A DNA stretch of 64,000 bases from Silanimonas sp. (GCF_027530345.1 NZ_JAPZQK010000003.1:62001-126000), one strand, 5' to 3'; positions 1 through 10,831 are shown, counted from the first letter of the stretch. Made by a program: numbers and translations. Notes: generated by a model not told the origin, from the letters alone.

Positions 1-1
1 G

Positions 2-403
2 CTCGAGCGGCTGGCCAAGGACTTGGGCATCGCTTCGCAGGTGGCCTTCGTCGGCGTGGTGCGCGATGTGCCGGCGCGGCTGATGGCGCATCGCATCGCT
101 TGTCTCTCCACCCATTACGAAGGCATGCCCCTCGCCCTCATCGAAGGCATGGCCGCCGGTTGCGTCGCCGTGGCCAGCGCGGTGCCGGGTGTGCGGGAGG
201 TGCTGCGCGACGGCAAGGACGGCCGGCTGGTGCCCGAGGGCGACGCGGTCGCCCTCGCCGATGTGCTGGAGCGTTTGCTGCGCGAGCCGGACGAGGCGGC
301 GCGGCTGGCCGCGGCTGGCCGGGCCCGCGCCGTCGCCGAGTTCAGCCGGGAACGCATGAACCGGGATTACGCGGCGCTCTGCCGCGCCCTCGTGGGCGTA
401 TGA
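2..403 (+). CDS. Glycosyltransferase family 4, C-terminal part (5' end outside window)
   Basis: The visible 133 residues form the C-terminal Rossmann half of a GT-B glycosyltransferase (GT4/group 1). They show the EX7E-type nucleotide-sugar site (EGMPLALIEGMAAG, about bases 119-160), a following V-SAVPGVREVL segment, and the usual C-terminal helix ending in an MNRDYAAL stretch. Such enzymes transfer sugars from NDP-sugars to surface glycans or lipids. The acceptor cannot be read from this piece. The stop lies 31 bases before trkA. The true start lies to the left of the window. Confidence 0.85.
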   Translation, partial: LERLAKDLGIASQVAFVGVVRDVPARLMAHRIACLSTHYEGMPLALIEGMAAGCVAVASAVPGVREVLRDGKDGRLVPEGDAVALADVLERLLREPDEAARLAAAGRARAVAEFSRERMNRDYAALCRALVGV

Positions 404-434
404 TCCGCCCGCAACGACGACGTGCGGGGAGCGC

Positions 435-1814
435 GTGAACATTCTGATCCTTGGGGCGGGCCAGGTGGGCACCTCCGTGGCGGCCGCGCTGGCCTCCGAG
501 AACAACGACATCACGGTCGTCGACACCGACCACCAGCGTCTGCGCGATCTCGCCGAGCGGCTCGATATCCGGACCGTCGTCGGCCATGGCTCGCTGCCGT
601 CGGTGCTGTCGCATGCCGGCGCGGAAGAGGCCGAGCTGCTGGTGGCCGTCACCTCGAGCGACGAGGTCAACCTGCTCGCCTGCCAGATCGCGCAGTCGCG
701 CTTCCGCACGCCAACGCGGGTGGCGCGCCTCCGAGAATCGGAGTACCTCGACCTCGGCGTCCTGAAGGACCCTCGCACCTCGCCAGTGACGGCGGCCATC
801 AGCCCCGAAACCCTGGTGGTCCGCCACATCGAGCGCCTTATCGGCTACCCCGGTGCGCTGCAGGTGCTCGATTTCGCCCAGGGCCGCGCCCAGCTCGTCG
901 CCGTGCGCGCCATCGAAGGCGGCGCCCTGGTGGGGCACCAGTTGCGCGAACTGCGCAACCACCTGCCGGCCGGCGCCGACGCCCGCGTGGCGGCAATCTT
1001 CCGTCGTGGCAAGCCGGTGAAGCCGGAGGCCTCGACGGTCATCGAGATCGACGACGAGGTGTTCTTCCTCGCCGACCGCCGGCACATCCCGGCGGTGATG
1101 GCCGAACTGCGTCGCGTCGAGAAGAGGCCGACGCGCCGCGTGCTGATCGCTGGTGGCGGCAACATCGGCCGCAACCTCGCCAAGGTGCTGGAGAACCGCT
1201 ACTCGGTGAAGGTGATGGAGCGATCGCGCGAACGCGCCCGTTCGATCGCCGAAGACCTGCTGAACTCCATCGTGCTGGTCGGCGACTGTGCCGACGAGGA
1301 GCTGCTGCGCGAGGAGAACATCGACCAGACCGACATCTACTGCGCGCTCACCAACGACGACGAGGCCAACATCCTCTCGGCCATGCTCGCCAAGCGCCTC
1401 GGTTGCCCGCGCGTGCTCGCGCTGATCAACCGCCCGGCCTACGCCGAGCTGGTCGAGGGCGGCAGCATCGACATCGCCGTGAGCCCGCAACAGGTGACGC
1501 TCGGCGCCCTGCTCGCGCACATCCGCGAGGGCGCGCCGGCGCAGGTGTACTCGTTGCGCCGTGGCGTGGCCGAGGCCGTCGAGGTCGTCGCCCGCGGCGA
1601 TCGGCGCAGCTCCCAGGTGATCGGCCGCGGGCTGGAGGAGCTCGCGCTCCCGCCGTCCGCGACCATCGGCGGCATCGTACGCGGCGACCAGTTGCTGATC
1701 GCCCACCATGACGTGGTGGTTGAGCCGGAGGACCACCTGATCGTGTTCGTGATGGACAAGCGCGAGATGCCGCAGGTGACGGCGCTGTTCCAGGCCGGCG
1801 CGACGTGGCTCTGA
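435..1814 (+). CDS. trkA: Trk potassium uptake system NAD-binding peripheral protein TrkA
   Basis: A 459-residue cytoplasmic regulator that binds NAD(H) and gates the TrkH potassium channel. It has the duplicated architecture of the family: RCK/TrkA-N with GAGQVG at residues 6-11, TrkA-C, a second TrkA-N with GGGNIGRNLAKVLE around residue 240, and a second TrkA-C. Length matches E. coli TrkA (458). The start is GTG at 435 (MNILILGAGQ), with a GGGGA Shine-Dalgarno sequence just upstream. The gene overlaps trkH by 10 bases, so the two are probably translationally coupled. Confidence 0.96.
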   Translation: MNILILGAGQVGTSVAAALASENNDITVVDTDHQRLRDLAERLDIRTVVGHGSLPSVLSHAGAEEAELLVAVTSSDEVNLLACQIAQSRFRTPTRVARLRESEYLDLGVLKDPRTSPVTAAISPETLVVRHIERLIGYPGALQVLDFAQGRAQLVAVRAIEGGALVGHQLRELRNHLPAGADARVAAIFRRGKPVKPEASTVIEIDDEVFFLADRRHIPAVMAELRRVEKRPTRRVLIAGGGNIGRNLAKVLENRYSVKVMERSRERARSIAEDLLNSIVLVGDCADEELLREENIDQTDIYCALTNDDEANILSAMLAKRLGCPRVLALINRPAYAELVEGGSIDIAVSPQQVTLGALLAHIREGAPAQVYSLRRGVAEAVEVVARGDRRSSQVIGRGLEELALPPSATIGGIVRGDQLLIAHHDVVVEPEDHLIVFVMDKREMPQVTALFQAGATWL

Positions 1815-3283
1815 GTCCGTACTCGCTGCTGTCGGAGCGCTCGCGCACGCTGCTGCGCATCTTCGGCGCGATCATCGGCCTCTCGGCGACGATCTCGCTG
1901 CCGCCGCTGTTTCTTGCCTGGTGGTGGAACGAGCCCAGCGCCACCGCCTTCCTCGAGAGCTTCCTGGTCGCGGGCATCGCCGGTTTCATCCTGTGGTTCC
2001 CGGTGCGCAACGCCCACTACGAGATGCGGCTGCGCGACGGCTTCCTCATCGTCTCCGGCGTGTGGATCATCGCCGTGCTGGTGACGGCATTGCCGTTCAT
2101 GCTCACGGAGCCGAACCTCAGCTACACCGACGCGGTGTTCGAGGCGGCGTCCGGCCTGACGACCACGGGCGCCACCGTCATCGTCGGCATCGAACACCTG
2201 CCCAAGAGCGTGCTGTTCTACCGGGCGTCGCTCTGCTACTTCGGCGGCATGGGCATCGTGATCCTCGCGGTCGCGATCCTGCCGATGCTGCGCATCGGTG
2301 GCATGCAGCTGTTCCGCGCGGAGACCACCGGCCCGCAGAAGGACAGCAAGCTCACGCCGCGCATCGCCGACACGGCCAAGGCGCTGTGGCTGGTCTACAC
2401 CGGCCTGGTGCTGCTGTGCACGCTGTCGTTCTGGGTTGGCGGCATGACCTTCTTCGATTCGATCACCCATGCGATGAGCACGGTGGCGACCGGCGGCTTC
2501 GGCAACTATGACGCCAGCTTCGGCTACTGGAACAGCCCGCTGCTGGACAGCATCGCCATCCTCTTCATGTTCCTTGGCGGCCTCAATTTCGGCCTGCACT
2601 GGTACGCGTGGCGGCGCGCCACGCTCGGGCACTACAAGGCCGATGCCGAGTTCGTCAGCTTCTTTTGGATCTGCGTGGTGATCAGCGTCATGGTGGCCTT
2701 GGCCGTATGGCTGGGGGGGCGCTTCGAAAGCCCGGTGGAGGCCTTGCGCCATGCCACCTTCCAAGTGGTGTCGAACATCACGACCACGGGCTTCGTCACC
2801 ACGGGATTCGTCGATTGGCCCGGCCTCGCGCCGCTGGCGTTGATGATGGTCGGCTTCATCGGTGGCTGCGCCGGTTCCACCTCCGGCGGCATGAAGGTGG
2901 CGCGCGTGCAGATGGTGGTGCGCCAGGGCTATCGCGAGCTGAAGCAGCTCGTGCACCCGAAGGGCCAGTTCCTGGTGAAGGTGGGCGGCAAGCGCGTCTC
3001 CGAGAGCGTGGTCATCTCGGTGGCGGGCTTCTGCACGCTCTACATCCTCAGCTTCCTGGTGATGACGCTGGCGCTGACGGCCGACGGGGTCGACATCGTC
3101 ACCGCGTTCTCGGCGATCGCCGCCTGCATGAACAACATGGGGCCGGGCCTCGGTGCGGTGGCCTCCCACTTCCGCGACATGAGCGATTTCGCCGTGTGGG
3201 TGTGCAGCTTCGCGATGGTGCTCGGCCGCCTCGAGGTGTTCACGCTGCTGGTGCTGCTGACGCCCCAGTTCTGGCGGGATTGA
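1805..3283 (+). CDS. trkH: Trk/Ktr-type potassium transporter membrane subunit TrkH
   Basis: A 492-residue polytopic inner-membrane protein forming the potassium path of the Trk system. The four pore loops of the superfamily are visible: TTTGATV near residue 117, STVATGGFG near 223, ITTTGFVTTGF near 322 and NNMGPG near 440. The conserved GGCAGSTSGGMKV segment comes before the last one. The start is GTG at 1805, inside the trkA end. The 3' end overlaps the convergent PH-domain gene by 44 bases. Confidence 0.96.
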   Translation: MALSPYSLLSERSRTLLRIFGAIIGLSATISLPPLFLAWWWNEPSATAFLESFLVAGIAGFILWFPVRNAHYEMRLRDGFLIVSGVWIIAVLVTALPFMLTEPNLSYTDAVFEAASGLTTTGATVIVGIEHLPKSVLFYRASLCYFGGMGIVILAVAILPMLRIGGMQLFRAETTGPQKDSKLTPRIADTAKALWLVYTGLVLLCTLSFWVGGMTFFDSITHAMSTVATGGFGNYDASFGYWNSPLLDSIAILFMFLGGLNFGLHWYAWRRATLGHYKADAEFVSFFWICVVISVMVALAVWLGGRFESPVEALRHATFQVVSNITTTGFVTTGFVDWPGLAPLALMMVGFIGGCAGSTSGGMKVARVQMVVRQGYRELKQLVHPKGQFLVKVGGKRVSESVVISVAGFCTLYILSFLVMTLALTADGVDIVTAFSAIAACMNNMGPGLGAVASHFRDMSDFAVWVCSFAMVLGRLEVFTLLVLLTPQFWRD

Positions 3284-4841
3284 TTCCCGCGTCGCGCGGC
3301 ATCGCCGCGCGCAGCGCCTCGGCCAGCAACCGCGCCTCGACGGCCGGCAGGTAAGGGACGCGCAGCGACGGCACGAGCGGGGAGGTGCCCAGCGTGTCGA
3401 CAAGGACGCTGGCCATGCCGTGGCGGCGGTCGAAAGGGCTTTCGTGCAGGGAGACGCCGTGGACCTTGGCCGTCTCGACGAATCGCCATTGGCGGTCGAG
3501 CCACCCTTGGCGGAACGCGATGACGCCGTCCTCCAACGACCAGGCCGAGTAGCGCGCCCAAAGATGGGCGCGCAGCAGCATCACGGGCAGCGCGGCCAGC
3601 AGCCAGAGCGCCAGCGGGCCGTGCCATGCGACGAGCGGCACGGTGACGAGGACCAGCAGCAGGGCGGGTAGCGCGAACACCCGCCACCACGCCTGCGCAT
3701 GCAGTGGACGCCAGAGCTGCGGCGGCCATGCGGCGCCCGGGAGCAGGGCCGCGAGGATCGCGTCCATGCTCGCGGGGGTTGCCACTGGCACGAGGTCGCG
3801 GACCGACTGCGCCTCGTTGGCGACGTCGCTCGAGGCGCGATCGACGCGCAGGCTCTGCCGCCGGAAGCGGCGATGCAGGAAGCTCTCGCTCAGCGAATAG
3901 GCCTGGATGCGGCGCTTGGGCAGGTGGGTGCGGACGCGATTGAGCAGCCCTCGCTCCACGCGGAGTTCGCGCGGCCCCGACCAGAGCTGGAAATCGTGGA
4001 ACTGGATGATCGCCAGCCCGACCGACAGCAGGCGGACGGCCGCGAACAGCACGACGAGCATCAGGAGCGCACCCGTGGCCCAGGCCAGAGGCCCCGGCTG
4101 CCAGCCCTCCGCCAGCGCGACGCTGCGCTTCCCGGTCTCGAAGGCCGCGTTGCTCACCGCGTCCATCACGCCTTCGCCGGCCTGAGTGAGCACCCAGAAC
4201 GCGCCGGCCACGACGAGCATCCCCCGGTTCGAGATCAGGCCAAGGCGCACCAGCTCCGCTGTCGGCAGGTGCAGCCATCGCGTTGCTTCCGTGTCCGGCG
4301 GGGGCGCCGCTCCGGCCTCCACGCCCGACGCCAAGAGGCCGGTGCCGCGCACCGTCGCCTCCAGCGTATGCGCCTCGGCCAGCGGCAGCACCTGCATTTG
4401 TGCTTCCGCCCGGCCGATGCCTCCGTGGCCGCCGGCGGCGGACTCGAGCCGGACCTCGGCCACGCGGGCGAGGCGGTGCAGCAGCGTCTGGTGCAGGGTG
4501 ACGTTCTGCACGCGGTCGAAGGGGATCACCCGGAGGTTGCGTTCGAGCAGTCCGCTGCGGATCACCAGCGCACGCTCGGCGAAGCCGTAGCGGAAGGTGA
4601 AGTAGCGCCAGACCGAGACAAGCGCGAGCACGCCGGCGCCAGCGAGGCCCCAGAGCTCCCACGTGCTCTGCTCGCCCCGGCCCGAGACCAGCAGGACACC
4701 GATCGGCAGCGCGAAGCTCTTCAGTTGCTGCAGCAGGATGAAGAGCCAGGACAGCGGGTGAAGCCGGCCGGTGGCGACGGCCTGCAGGGCGCGCCGCGCC
4801 GCCGCGCCATCCGAGGCCTCACCCGGCGTGGCCATCGTCAT
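3240..4841 (-). CDS. PH domain-containing membrane protein, YdbT-like
   Basis: A 533-residue membrane protein with repeated bacterial PH (bPH2/YdbS-like) domains. Each domain follows a pair of hydrophobic segments (SFALPIGVLLVSG and WGLAGAGVLALVSVW near the N-terminus, others near residues 190-260 and 370-410). The typical R-GLLER-L-VIPFDRVQNV motif appears near residue 90. Related motifs recur at RVERGLLNRVRTHLPKRRIQAY and FRQGWLDRQWRFVETAKVHGV. This matches the large partner of YdbS/YdbT pairs. The biochemical function is not established. It overlaps the smaller partner by 23 bases, and the tail runs 44 bases into trkH on the other strand. Confidence 0.85.
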   Translation of the reverse strand: MTMATPGEASDGAAARRALQAVATGRLHPLSWLFILLQQLKSFALPIGVLLVSGRGEQSTWELWGLAGAGVLALVSVWRYFTFRYGFAERALVIRSGLLERNLRVIPFDRVQNVTLHQTLLHRLARVAEVRLESAAGGHGGIGRAEAQMQVLPLAEAHTLEATVRGTGLLASGVEAGAAPPPDTEATRWLHLPTAELVRLGLISNRGMLVVAGAFWVLTQAGEGVMDAVSNAAFETGKRSVALAEGWQPGPLAWATGALLMLVVLFAAVRLLSVGLAIIQFHDFQLWSGPRELRVERGLLNRVRTHLPKRRIQAYSLSESFLHRRFRRQSLRVDRASSDVANEAQSVRDLVPVATPASMDAILAALLPGAAWPPQLWRPLHAQAWWRVFALPALLLVLVTVPLVAWHGPLALWLLAALPVMLLRAHLWARYSAWSLEDGVIAFRQGWLDRQWRFVETAKVHGVSLHESPFDRRHGMASVLVDTLGTSPLVPSLRVPYLPAVEARLLAEALRAAMPRDAGINPARTGASAAPAA

Positions 4842-5349
4842 GCTCCCTCAGGGCCGGGACAAGGGCGTCGCGAAGGCGCATGGCATCGTCCTCGGCGAAG
4901 CCCGCCTGCCGCAGTTCACCGTGATGGAAGCCCGCGGTGTGGATGACCAGCGTGGCCAGTCCGAAGCGACGCTCGATGGGGCCTCGCTCGATGTCGAGAT
5001 GCTGCACGCGCGCCCGCGGCACCAGCATCTCGCGGCGCCACCAGCAGCCGCGCCGCAATCGGAACCCGTCCTCGTCGAGGCGCCAGCGCGTGTAACGGAA
5101 GGCCCATGACGACTGCCAGAGCGCCAAGCCCCCGGCGAGGACCGGCGGCACCAGCGCGACGCCCAGTGCGGTTGGCGAAGGCCCGTCGGTGAACACGAGG
5201 ATCGCCGCGGCGATCGGTCCGAGCAGGCCCGGGATGCTCCAGCCGAAGGCATACCCCCAGCGGAAGGCGCGCCGCGCGTCGTCCGGCAGCGGACGCCATG
5301 GCGAGTCGCCGGGCCATCCATCCGGCCAAGGGGAGGAGGTGTCGGTCAT
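4819..5349 (-). CDS. PH domain-containing protein, YdbS-like
   Basis: A 176-residue membrane protein with two hydrophobic helices (around residues 40-56 and 62-80) followed by one bPH2 domain. The domain carries the signature RLRRGCWWRREMLVPRARVQH and a second part, DIERGPIERRFGLATLVIHTAG. It is the small partner of the downstream YdbT-like protein. The two genes overlap and are almost certainly cotranscribed with the acyltransferase, which ends 4 bases upstream. Role unknown; an envelope-lipid role is inference from the neighbour. Confidence 0.85.
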   Translation of the reverse strand: MTDTSSPWPDGWPGDSPWRPLPDDARRAFRWGYAFGWSIPGLLGPIAAAILVFTDGPSPTALGVALVPPVLAGGLALWQSSWAFRYTRWRLDEDGFRLRRGCWWRREMLVPRARVQHLDIERGPIERRFGLATLVIHTAGFHHGELRQAGFAEDDAMRLRDALVPALREHDDGHAG

Positions 5350-5353
5350 CGGA

Positions 5354-6241
5354 TCAATAGCACTCGGGCCAGTAGGGGTTGAGGAGGCCGCGCTCCGGGT
5401 GGTCGCCCTTGAAGCGCTTGTAGGTCCATTGGTACTGCGCTGGCGCGCGGCGCACGAAGGCCTCTACGGCGGTGTTCAATGCCGTCGCGCGGGCCTCGGG
5501 CGAGGCGTCCCCGGGGTCCGGGGCGAGGGGCTCGACGACGATGCGGAAGCGGCCGTCCGCGCGGCGCTCCGCGGCGGCCAGGACCTGCGCGGCACCGCTG
5601 CGGTCGGCGAGCCGGTGGATCAGGGTCATCGTCAGCGCCGGCGTGCCGAAGAATGGGGCCCAGACCCCGCCGCCCGAGGGCACTTGGTCGGGCGTGATGC
5701 CGACCAGTTCGCCGCGTTGCAGGGCCTTGAGCAGGGGCTTCATCCCGTGTGCATCGGCCGGCACCGCGCGGACGCCGCCGCGCTCGCGCGCCAGCCTCAG
5801 GAAGGCGTCGCCGACCGGGCCTTCGCCGCGGGTGTAGAGCAGAGAGAACGGGCCCTGGGTGGCGAGCCACTGCACCAGCAGTTCCCAGTTGCCCTGGTGC
5901 GGCGCGACCACGAGCACGCCGCCGCGTTCGAGGGCGGCGGTGAGGTGCTCGGCGCCCACCACGTCGGCGATCTGGCGCAGGTTGTCGCGTGGCGGATGCG
6001 TCCAGAAGCGCAGGCTCTCCAGCGCGGTCAGCATGGTGTTCCCCAGGGCTTCCCGCACCGACACCCGGCCGTCCAGTCCGGCCAGACGGAGGTTGGTGGC
6101 GACGATGCGCGCCCGTTTCGTCCGGCGCGCCGCCTCCAGTGCCGCGAAGCCGCGTGCCAGTCCCCTGCGCGCCCGGCGCCCGGGCAGGGCTGCGGCCCAG
6201 GCGAGCGCGCGCAGCAGGCGGACGGGCAGGGAGGCATTCAT
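5354..6241 (-). CDS. Lysophospholipid/lipid A acyltransferase family protein (LpxL/HtrB-like)
   Basis: A 295-residue inner-membrane acyltransferase related to LpxL/LpxM, which add secondary acyl chains to lipid A. The HX4(D/E) catalytic motif is seen as HQGNWE (about residue 110 from this start). It is followed by the family's TRGEG and [18 protein letters not shown] segments, the substrate and turnover region. I chose the ATG giving [15 protein letters not shown]. An in-frame ATG 21 bases upstream is possible. First gene of a three-gene minus-strand unit with the PH-domain pair. Which lipid is acylated cannot be told from sequence alone. Confidence 0.85.
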   Translation of the reverse strand: MNASLPVRLLRALAWAAALPGRRARRGLARGFAALEAARRTKRARIVATNLRLAGLDGRVSVREALGNTMLTALESLRFWTHPPRDNLRQIADVVGAEHLTAALERGGVLVVAPHQGNWELLVQWLATQGPFSLLYTRGEGPVGDAFLRLARERGGVRAVPADAHGMKPLLKALQRGELVGITPDQVPSGGGVWAPFFGTPALTMTLIHRLADRSGAAQVLAAAERRADGRFRIVVEPLAPDPGDASPEARATALNTAVEAFVRRAPAQYQWTYKRFKGDHPERGLLNPYWPECY

Positions 6242-6333
6242 GGTCGAGAGTCTATCCGGCACGCTGCCCCGGCCATGTGCCGGAGGGTGGGGGCGTCTTG
6301 ACTCGCCGCGGCCGGCGCCGCGACCCTGCCGCG

Positions 6334-6771
6334 ATGATCGCCCTGCTCCAGCGCGTCCGCCACGCGCACGTCGATGTCGATGGAGAAACCGTCGGCCGCA
6401 TCGGCCCCGGCCTGCTCGTGCTCGCCTGCGTCCAGCCGGGCGACACGCCGGCCCGCATCGACCGCATGGCCGATCGCCTGCTGGCCTATCGCGTGTTCCC
6501 CGATGCGGCCGGGAAGATGAACCTCGGGCTGAAGGACGCCGGCGGGGGCCTGCTGCTGGTGAGCCAGTTCACGCTTGCCGCCGACACCCGCTCCGGCCTG
6601 CGGCCGAGCTTCAGCACGGCGGCGCCCCCTGCGGAAGGGCTGGCCGGCTTCGAGGCTCTGGTCGCGGCTTGCCGGGCGCGCTGGACGACTGTCGAGACGG
6701 GGCGTTTCGGCGCCCACATGCAGGTCTCGCTGGTCAACGACGGACCGGTCACGTTCTGGCTCGAAACCTGA
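6334..6771 (+). CDS. dtd: D-aminoacyl-tRNA deacylase
   Basis: A 145-residue cytoplasmic proofreading enzyme that hydrolyses D-amino acids (and glycine mischarged on tRNA-Ala) from tRNA. Length equals the family norm. The motif SQFTLAAD places the catalytic threonine at residue 80 as in E. coli, and [10 protein letters not shown] is the variant of the NxGPVT motif. I chose the ATG at 6334 giving MIALLQRV, the universal N-terminus of the family. It lies 92 bases from the divergent acyltransferase and upstream of rpoD. Confidence 0.95.
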   Translation: MIALLQRVRHAHVDVDGETVGRIGPGLLVLACVQPGDTPARIDRMADRLLAYRVFPDAAGKMNLGLKDAGGGLLLVSQFTLAADTRSGLRPSFSTAAPPAEGLAGFEALVAACRARWTTVETGRFGAHMQVSLVNDGPVTFWLET

Positions 6772-6816
6772 GGGCGGCACGCCCGCCTGAACGAAAACCC
6801 ATTTCCGATCAATTAC

Positions 6817-6847
6817 TTGGCGTGAATGCCGAGGGCGCCGGTATAAT
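6817..6847 (+). promoter_or_regulatory. Candidate rpoD promoter
   Basis: A perfect TATAAT lies at 6842-6847, 36 bases before the rpoD start codon. A possible -35 (TTGGCG, 6817-6822) sits at a long 19-base spacing. The -10 match is seen directly; its use is inference. Confidence 0.55.
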
Positions 6848-6883
6848 AGCCGGTTCCCGCTCTCTCCTCTCGGTACCCCCTCC

Positions 6884-8728
<1,845 letters not shown>

Positions 8729-8750
8729 GCCGCCCGCGCCCGCACGGCCC

Positions 8751-8783
8751 CGACGCCCCGCCCCGCGCGGGGCGTCGTCGTTT
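8751..8783 (+). terminator. Hairpin terminator after rpoD
   Basis: A perfect 10-bp stem (8751-8760 pairs with 8768-8777, CGACGCCCCG) with a 7-base loop is followed by TCGTTT. The U tract is short, so termination may be partial. It lies 22 bases after the rpoD stop. Confidence 0.65.
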
Positions 8784-8898
8784 CCGGGCCCGGAGGGGCG
8801 GCTGGTGCTGTGAATTGACGCGGCCTTCATGCATCCTCGCGGCTCCCCGCGTGGGGTCACCCGCGCCTCGGCGCGCTCGTAAGGACTAGGACCGGCAA

Positions 8899-10230
8899 AT
8901 GGCGATCGACACCACGAACAGCGGCTCGGCCGCGCCGGCACGGAAGGGCAGCACGCTGACCTGGTGGATCCTCGGTGCCCTGGTGCTTGGGATCATTGTC
9001 GGCGCCATCGTCAACGCCACCGTCGCCGACACGACGGCGGTGGTCGACGGCCTCACCATCGTCACCACCGTCTTCCTCCGACTGATCAAAATGATCATCG
9101 GGCCGCTGGTGTTCGCCACGCTGGCCGTCGGCATCGCCAAGATGGGCGACCTCGGGACGGTGGGTCGCATCGGCCTGAAGGCGATGACGTGGTTCCTCGG
9201 CGCGTCGCTGGTGTCGCTCACCTTGGGCCTGGTGCTCGTGAACCTGTTCCAGCCGGGCGTCGACACCGGCCTGGTGCTCCCTGACGCCGGTGCGCAGAGC
9301 GGCATCGCCGTCAGCGGCCTCACCCTGAAGGACTTCGTCACCCACCTCGTGCCGACGAGCATCGCCGACGCGATGGCGCGCAACGAGATCCTGCAGATCG
9401 TCGTGTTCTCGGTGTTCTTCGGCGTGGCCTGCGCCGGCGTGGGCGACAAGGCCAGGGTGATGGTCGATGCGCTCGAAGGCCTGAGCTATGTGATGCTGAA
9501 GGTCACGATGCTGGTGATGTGGTTCGCCCCGTTCGCCGTGTTCGCCGCCGTGGCGGCGACGATCTCGAAGAGCGGACTCGACGTGCTGGCCGTCTACGGC
9601 AAGTTCATGGGCCAGTTCTACCTCGGCATCGTGCTGCTCTGGGGCCTGCTCTTCCTCGCGGCTTTCGCCATCCTGCGGCGGCGCGCGGTCGGCTTGTTCC
9701 GCGCCGTTCGCGAGCCGACGCTGCTCGCATTCGCCACGGCATCGAGCGAGGCCGCCTATCCGAAGACGCTGGCCCAGCTTGAGAAGTTCGGCTGCAGCAA
9801 CCGCGTGGCGTCCTTCGTTCTGCCGCTCGGCTATTCGTTCAACCTCGACGGTTCGATGATGTACTGCACCTTCGCGGTGGTCTTCATCGCGCAGGTGTAC
9901 GGCATCGACCTGACGCTGGGGCAGGAGATCACGATGCTGCTCGTGCTCATGGTCACCAGCAAGGGCATGGCCGGCGTGCCGCGCGCTTCGCTGGTCGTCA
10001 TCGCGGCGACGCTGGCGCAGTTCGACATCCCGGAGGCCGGCCTGCTGCTGCTGCTCGGTGTCGACCACTTCCTCGACATGGCGCGTTCGGCGACGAACGT
10101 CATCGGCAACACCGTCGCCACGGCCGTGGTATCGAAGTGGGAGCGGCAGTTGCGTGACGAGGGCGAGGCGAACCCGGACCTCGTCGATGCGGTCGGCCCG
10201 GCCGATCCGGCGCCCGGCCCGCTGCGCTGA
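8899..10230 (+). CDS. Dicarboxylate/amino acid:cation symporter (DAACS family)
   Basis: A 443-residue secondary transporter of the DctA/GltP/GltT family, moving C4-dicarboxylates or acidic amino acids with Na+ or H+. About eight hydrophobic segments are visible, the first at WWILGALVLGIIVGAIV. Family signatures are TASSEAAYPKTL (the serine-rich re-entrant hairpin 1), SFNLDGSMMY and GMAGVPRASLVVI (hairpin 2 region), then DHFLDMARSATNVIGN near the C-terminus. The start ATG has AAGGACTAGG upstream. Substrate within the family cannot be assigned with confidence; it sits alone between rpoD and tRNA-Ile2. Confidence 0.92.
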   Translation: MAIDTTNSGSAAPARKGSTLTWWILGALVLGIIVGAIVNATVADTTAVVDGLTIVTTVFLRLIKMIIGPLVFATLAVGIAKMGDLGTVGRIGLKAMTWFLGASLVSLTLGLVLVNLFQPGVDTGLVLPDAGAQSGIAVSGLTLKDFVTHLVPTSIADAMARNEILQIVVFSVFFGVACAGVGDKARVMVDALEGLSYVMLKVTMLVMWFAPFAVFAAVAATISKSGLDVLAVYGKFMGQFYLGIVLLWGLLFLAAFAILRRRAVGLFRAVREPTLLAFATASSEAAYPKTLAQLEKFGCSNRVASFVLPLGYSFNLDGSMMYCTFAVVFIAQVYGIDLTLGQEITMLLVLMVTSKGMAGVPRASLVVIAATLAQFDIPEAGLLLLLGVDHFLDMARSATNVIGNTVATAVVSKWERQLRDEGEANPDLVDAVGPADPAPGPLR

Positions 10231-10246
10231 GTCCCCGAAAACGACG

Positions 10247-10271
10247 CGACCCGCGTCATGGACGCGGGTCG
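10247..10271 (+). terminator. Hairpin after the symporter gene
   Basis: Perfect 11-bp inverted repeat (10247-10257 with 10261-10271, CGACCCGCGTC) with a 3-base loop, 17 bases after the symporter stop. There is no U tract, so it may be a weak terminator or an mRNA-end hairpin. Confidence 0.45.
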
Positions 10272-10301
10272 GCGTGCGGCATCGCTACAATTGCGGCGAG
10301 C

Positions 10302-10377
10302 GGGCCCATAGCTCAATGGTTAGAGCACGGGACTCATAATCCCTTGGTTCCAGGTTCGAGTCCTGGTGGGCCCACCA
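10302..10377 (+). tRNA. tRNA-Ile2 (anticodon CAT, lysidine-modified type)
   Basis: A 76-nt cloverleaf with acceptor stem GGGCCCA/TGGGCCC (10302-10308 and 10367-10373), encoded CCA at 10375-10377, and T arm CCAGG-TTCGAGT-CCTGG. The anticodon loop CTCATAA gives anticodon CAT. The variable loop TTGGTT and the short D loop (CTCAATGGTTAGAG) resemble E. coli ileX rather than elongator tRNA-Met. Closeness to rpoD also parallels the position of ileX in E. coli. It would read AUA after lysidine modification by TilS. A TACAAT -10-like box lies at 10286-10291. Elongator Met remains the alternative. Confidence 0.9.
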
Positions 10378-10384
10378 GTCTCGT

Positions 10385-10720
10385 TCAGTGCGTCCGGATC
10401 GTCGCGTCGCTGTGCGCCCATTGCGCCACGACCGCCACGCGCATCGCGCGGATCAGCTCGGCCGAGGTCGGGAAGCGGCGGAAGGCGGTCGGGTTCGCCA
10501 GCGTCCAGGCCTCGCCGAGGGTGGTGCGACCGGCGATCGCTCGGGTCCTCAGGCGCTCCCAGGCCGCGGCATTCGGCTTGCCCAGGTAGGCGAGGATCGC
10601 GTCCTTGGTGGCCGCCGCGAGGGGGCCGTCGGCGTCCGTGCAGCCTTTGAAGATGCCGGGTTCGTTCATGCCTGCCGTGCGGGCGGCGTGGGCGGGGGCA
10701 TCGGCGCTGGTGTCGAACAT
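10385..10720 (-). CDS. Hypothetical protein, 111 residues
   Basis: I do not recognise a domain. The protein is small and soluble-looking, with no signal peptide or membrane segment, and has one cysteine (FKGCTDADG) and a helical C-terminal half (AAWERLRTRAIAGRTTLGEAW). I chose the ATG at 10720 because GGAG lies 7 bases upstream; an in-frame start 36 bases further out is less likely. Its stop lies 7 bases from the tRNA-Ile2 3' end on the opposite strand. It follows the dioxygenase gene on the same strand after a 111-base gap. Confidence 0.55.
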   Translation of the reverse strand: MFDTSADAPAHAARTAGMNEPGIFKGCTDADGPLAAATKDAILAYLGKPNAAAWERLRTRAIAGRTTLGEAWTLANPTAFRRFPTSAELIRAMRVAVVAQWAHSDATIRTH

Positions 10721-10831
10721 GGCGGGCTCCGGGTCGGGTCTCCCGAAGCGGAGCAAGTTCCGTGCCAGTCTTTTGGCGTGATGGGCGTCAAGTTCCGGGC
10801 GACTTCGGCGCCGGAAATCCGTGCCGTAGGG

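Noticed and set aside
1439-3403. 654-residue minus-strand open frame opposite trkA/trkH
   Set aside because: It is a shadow frame. Both Trk genes are complete and conserved.
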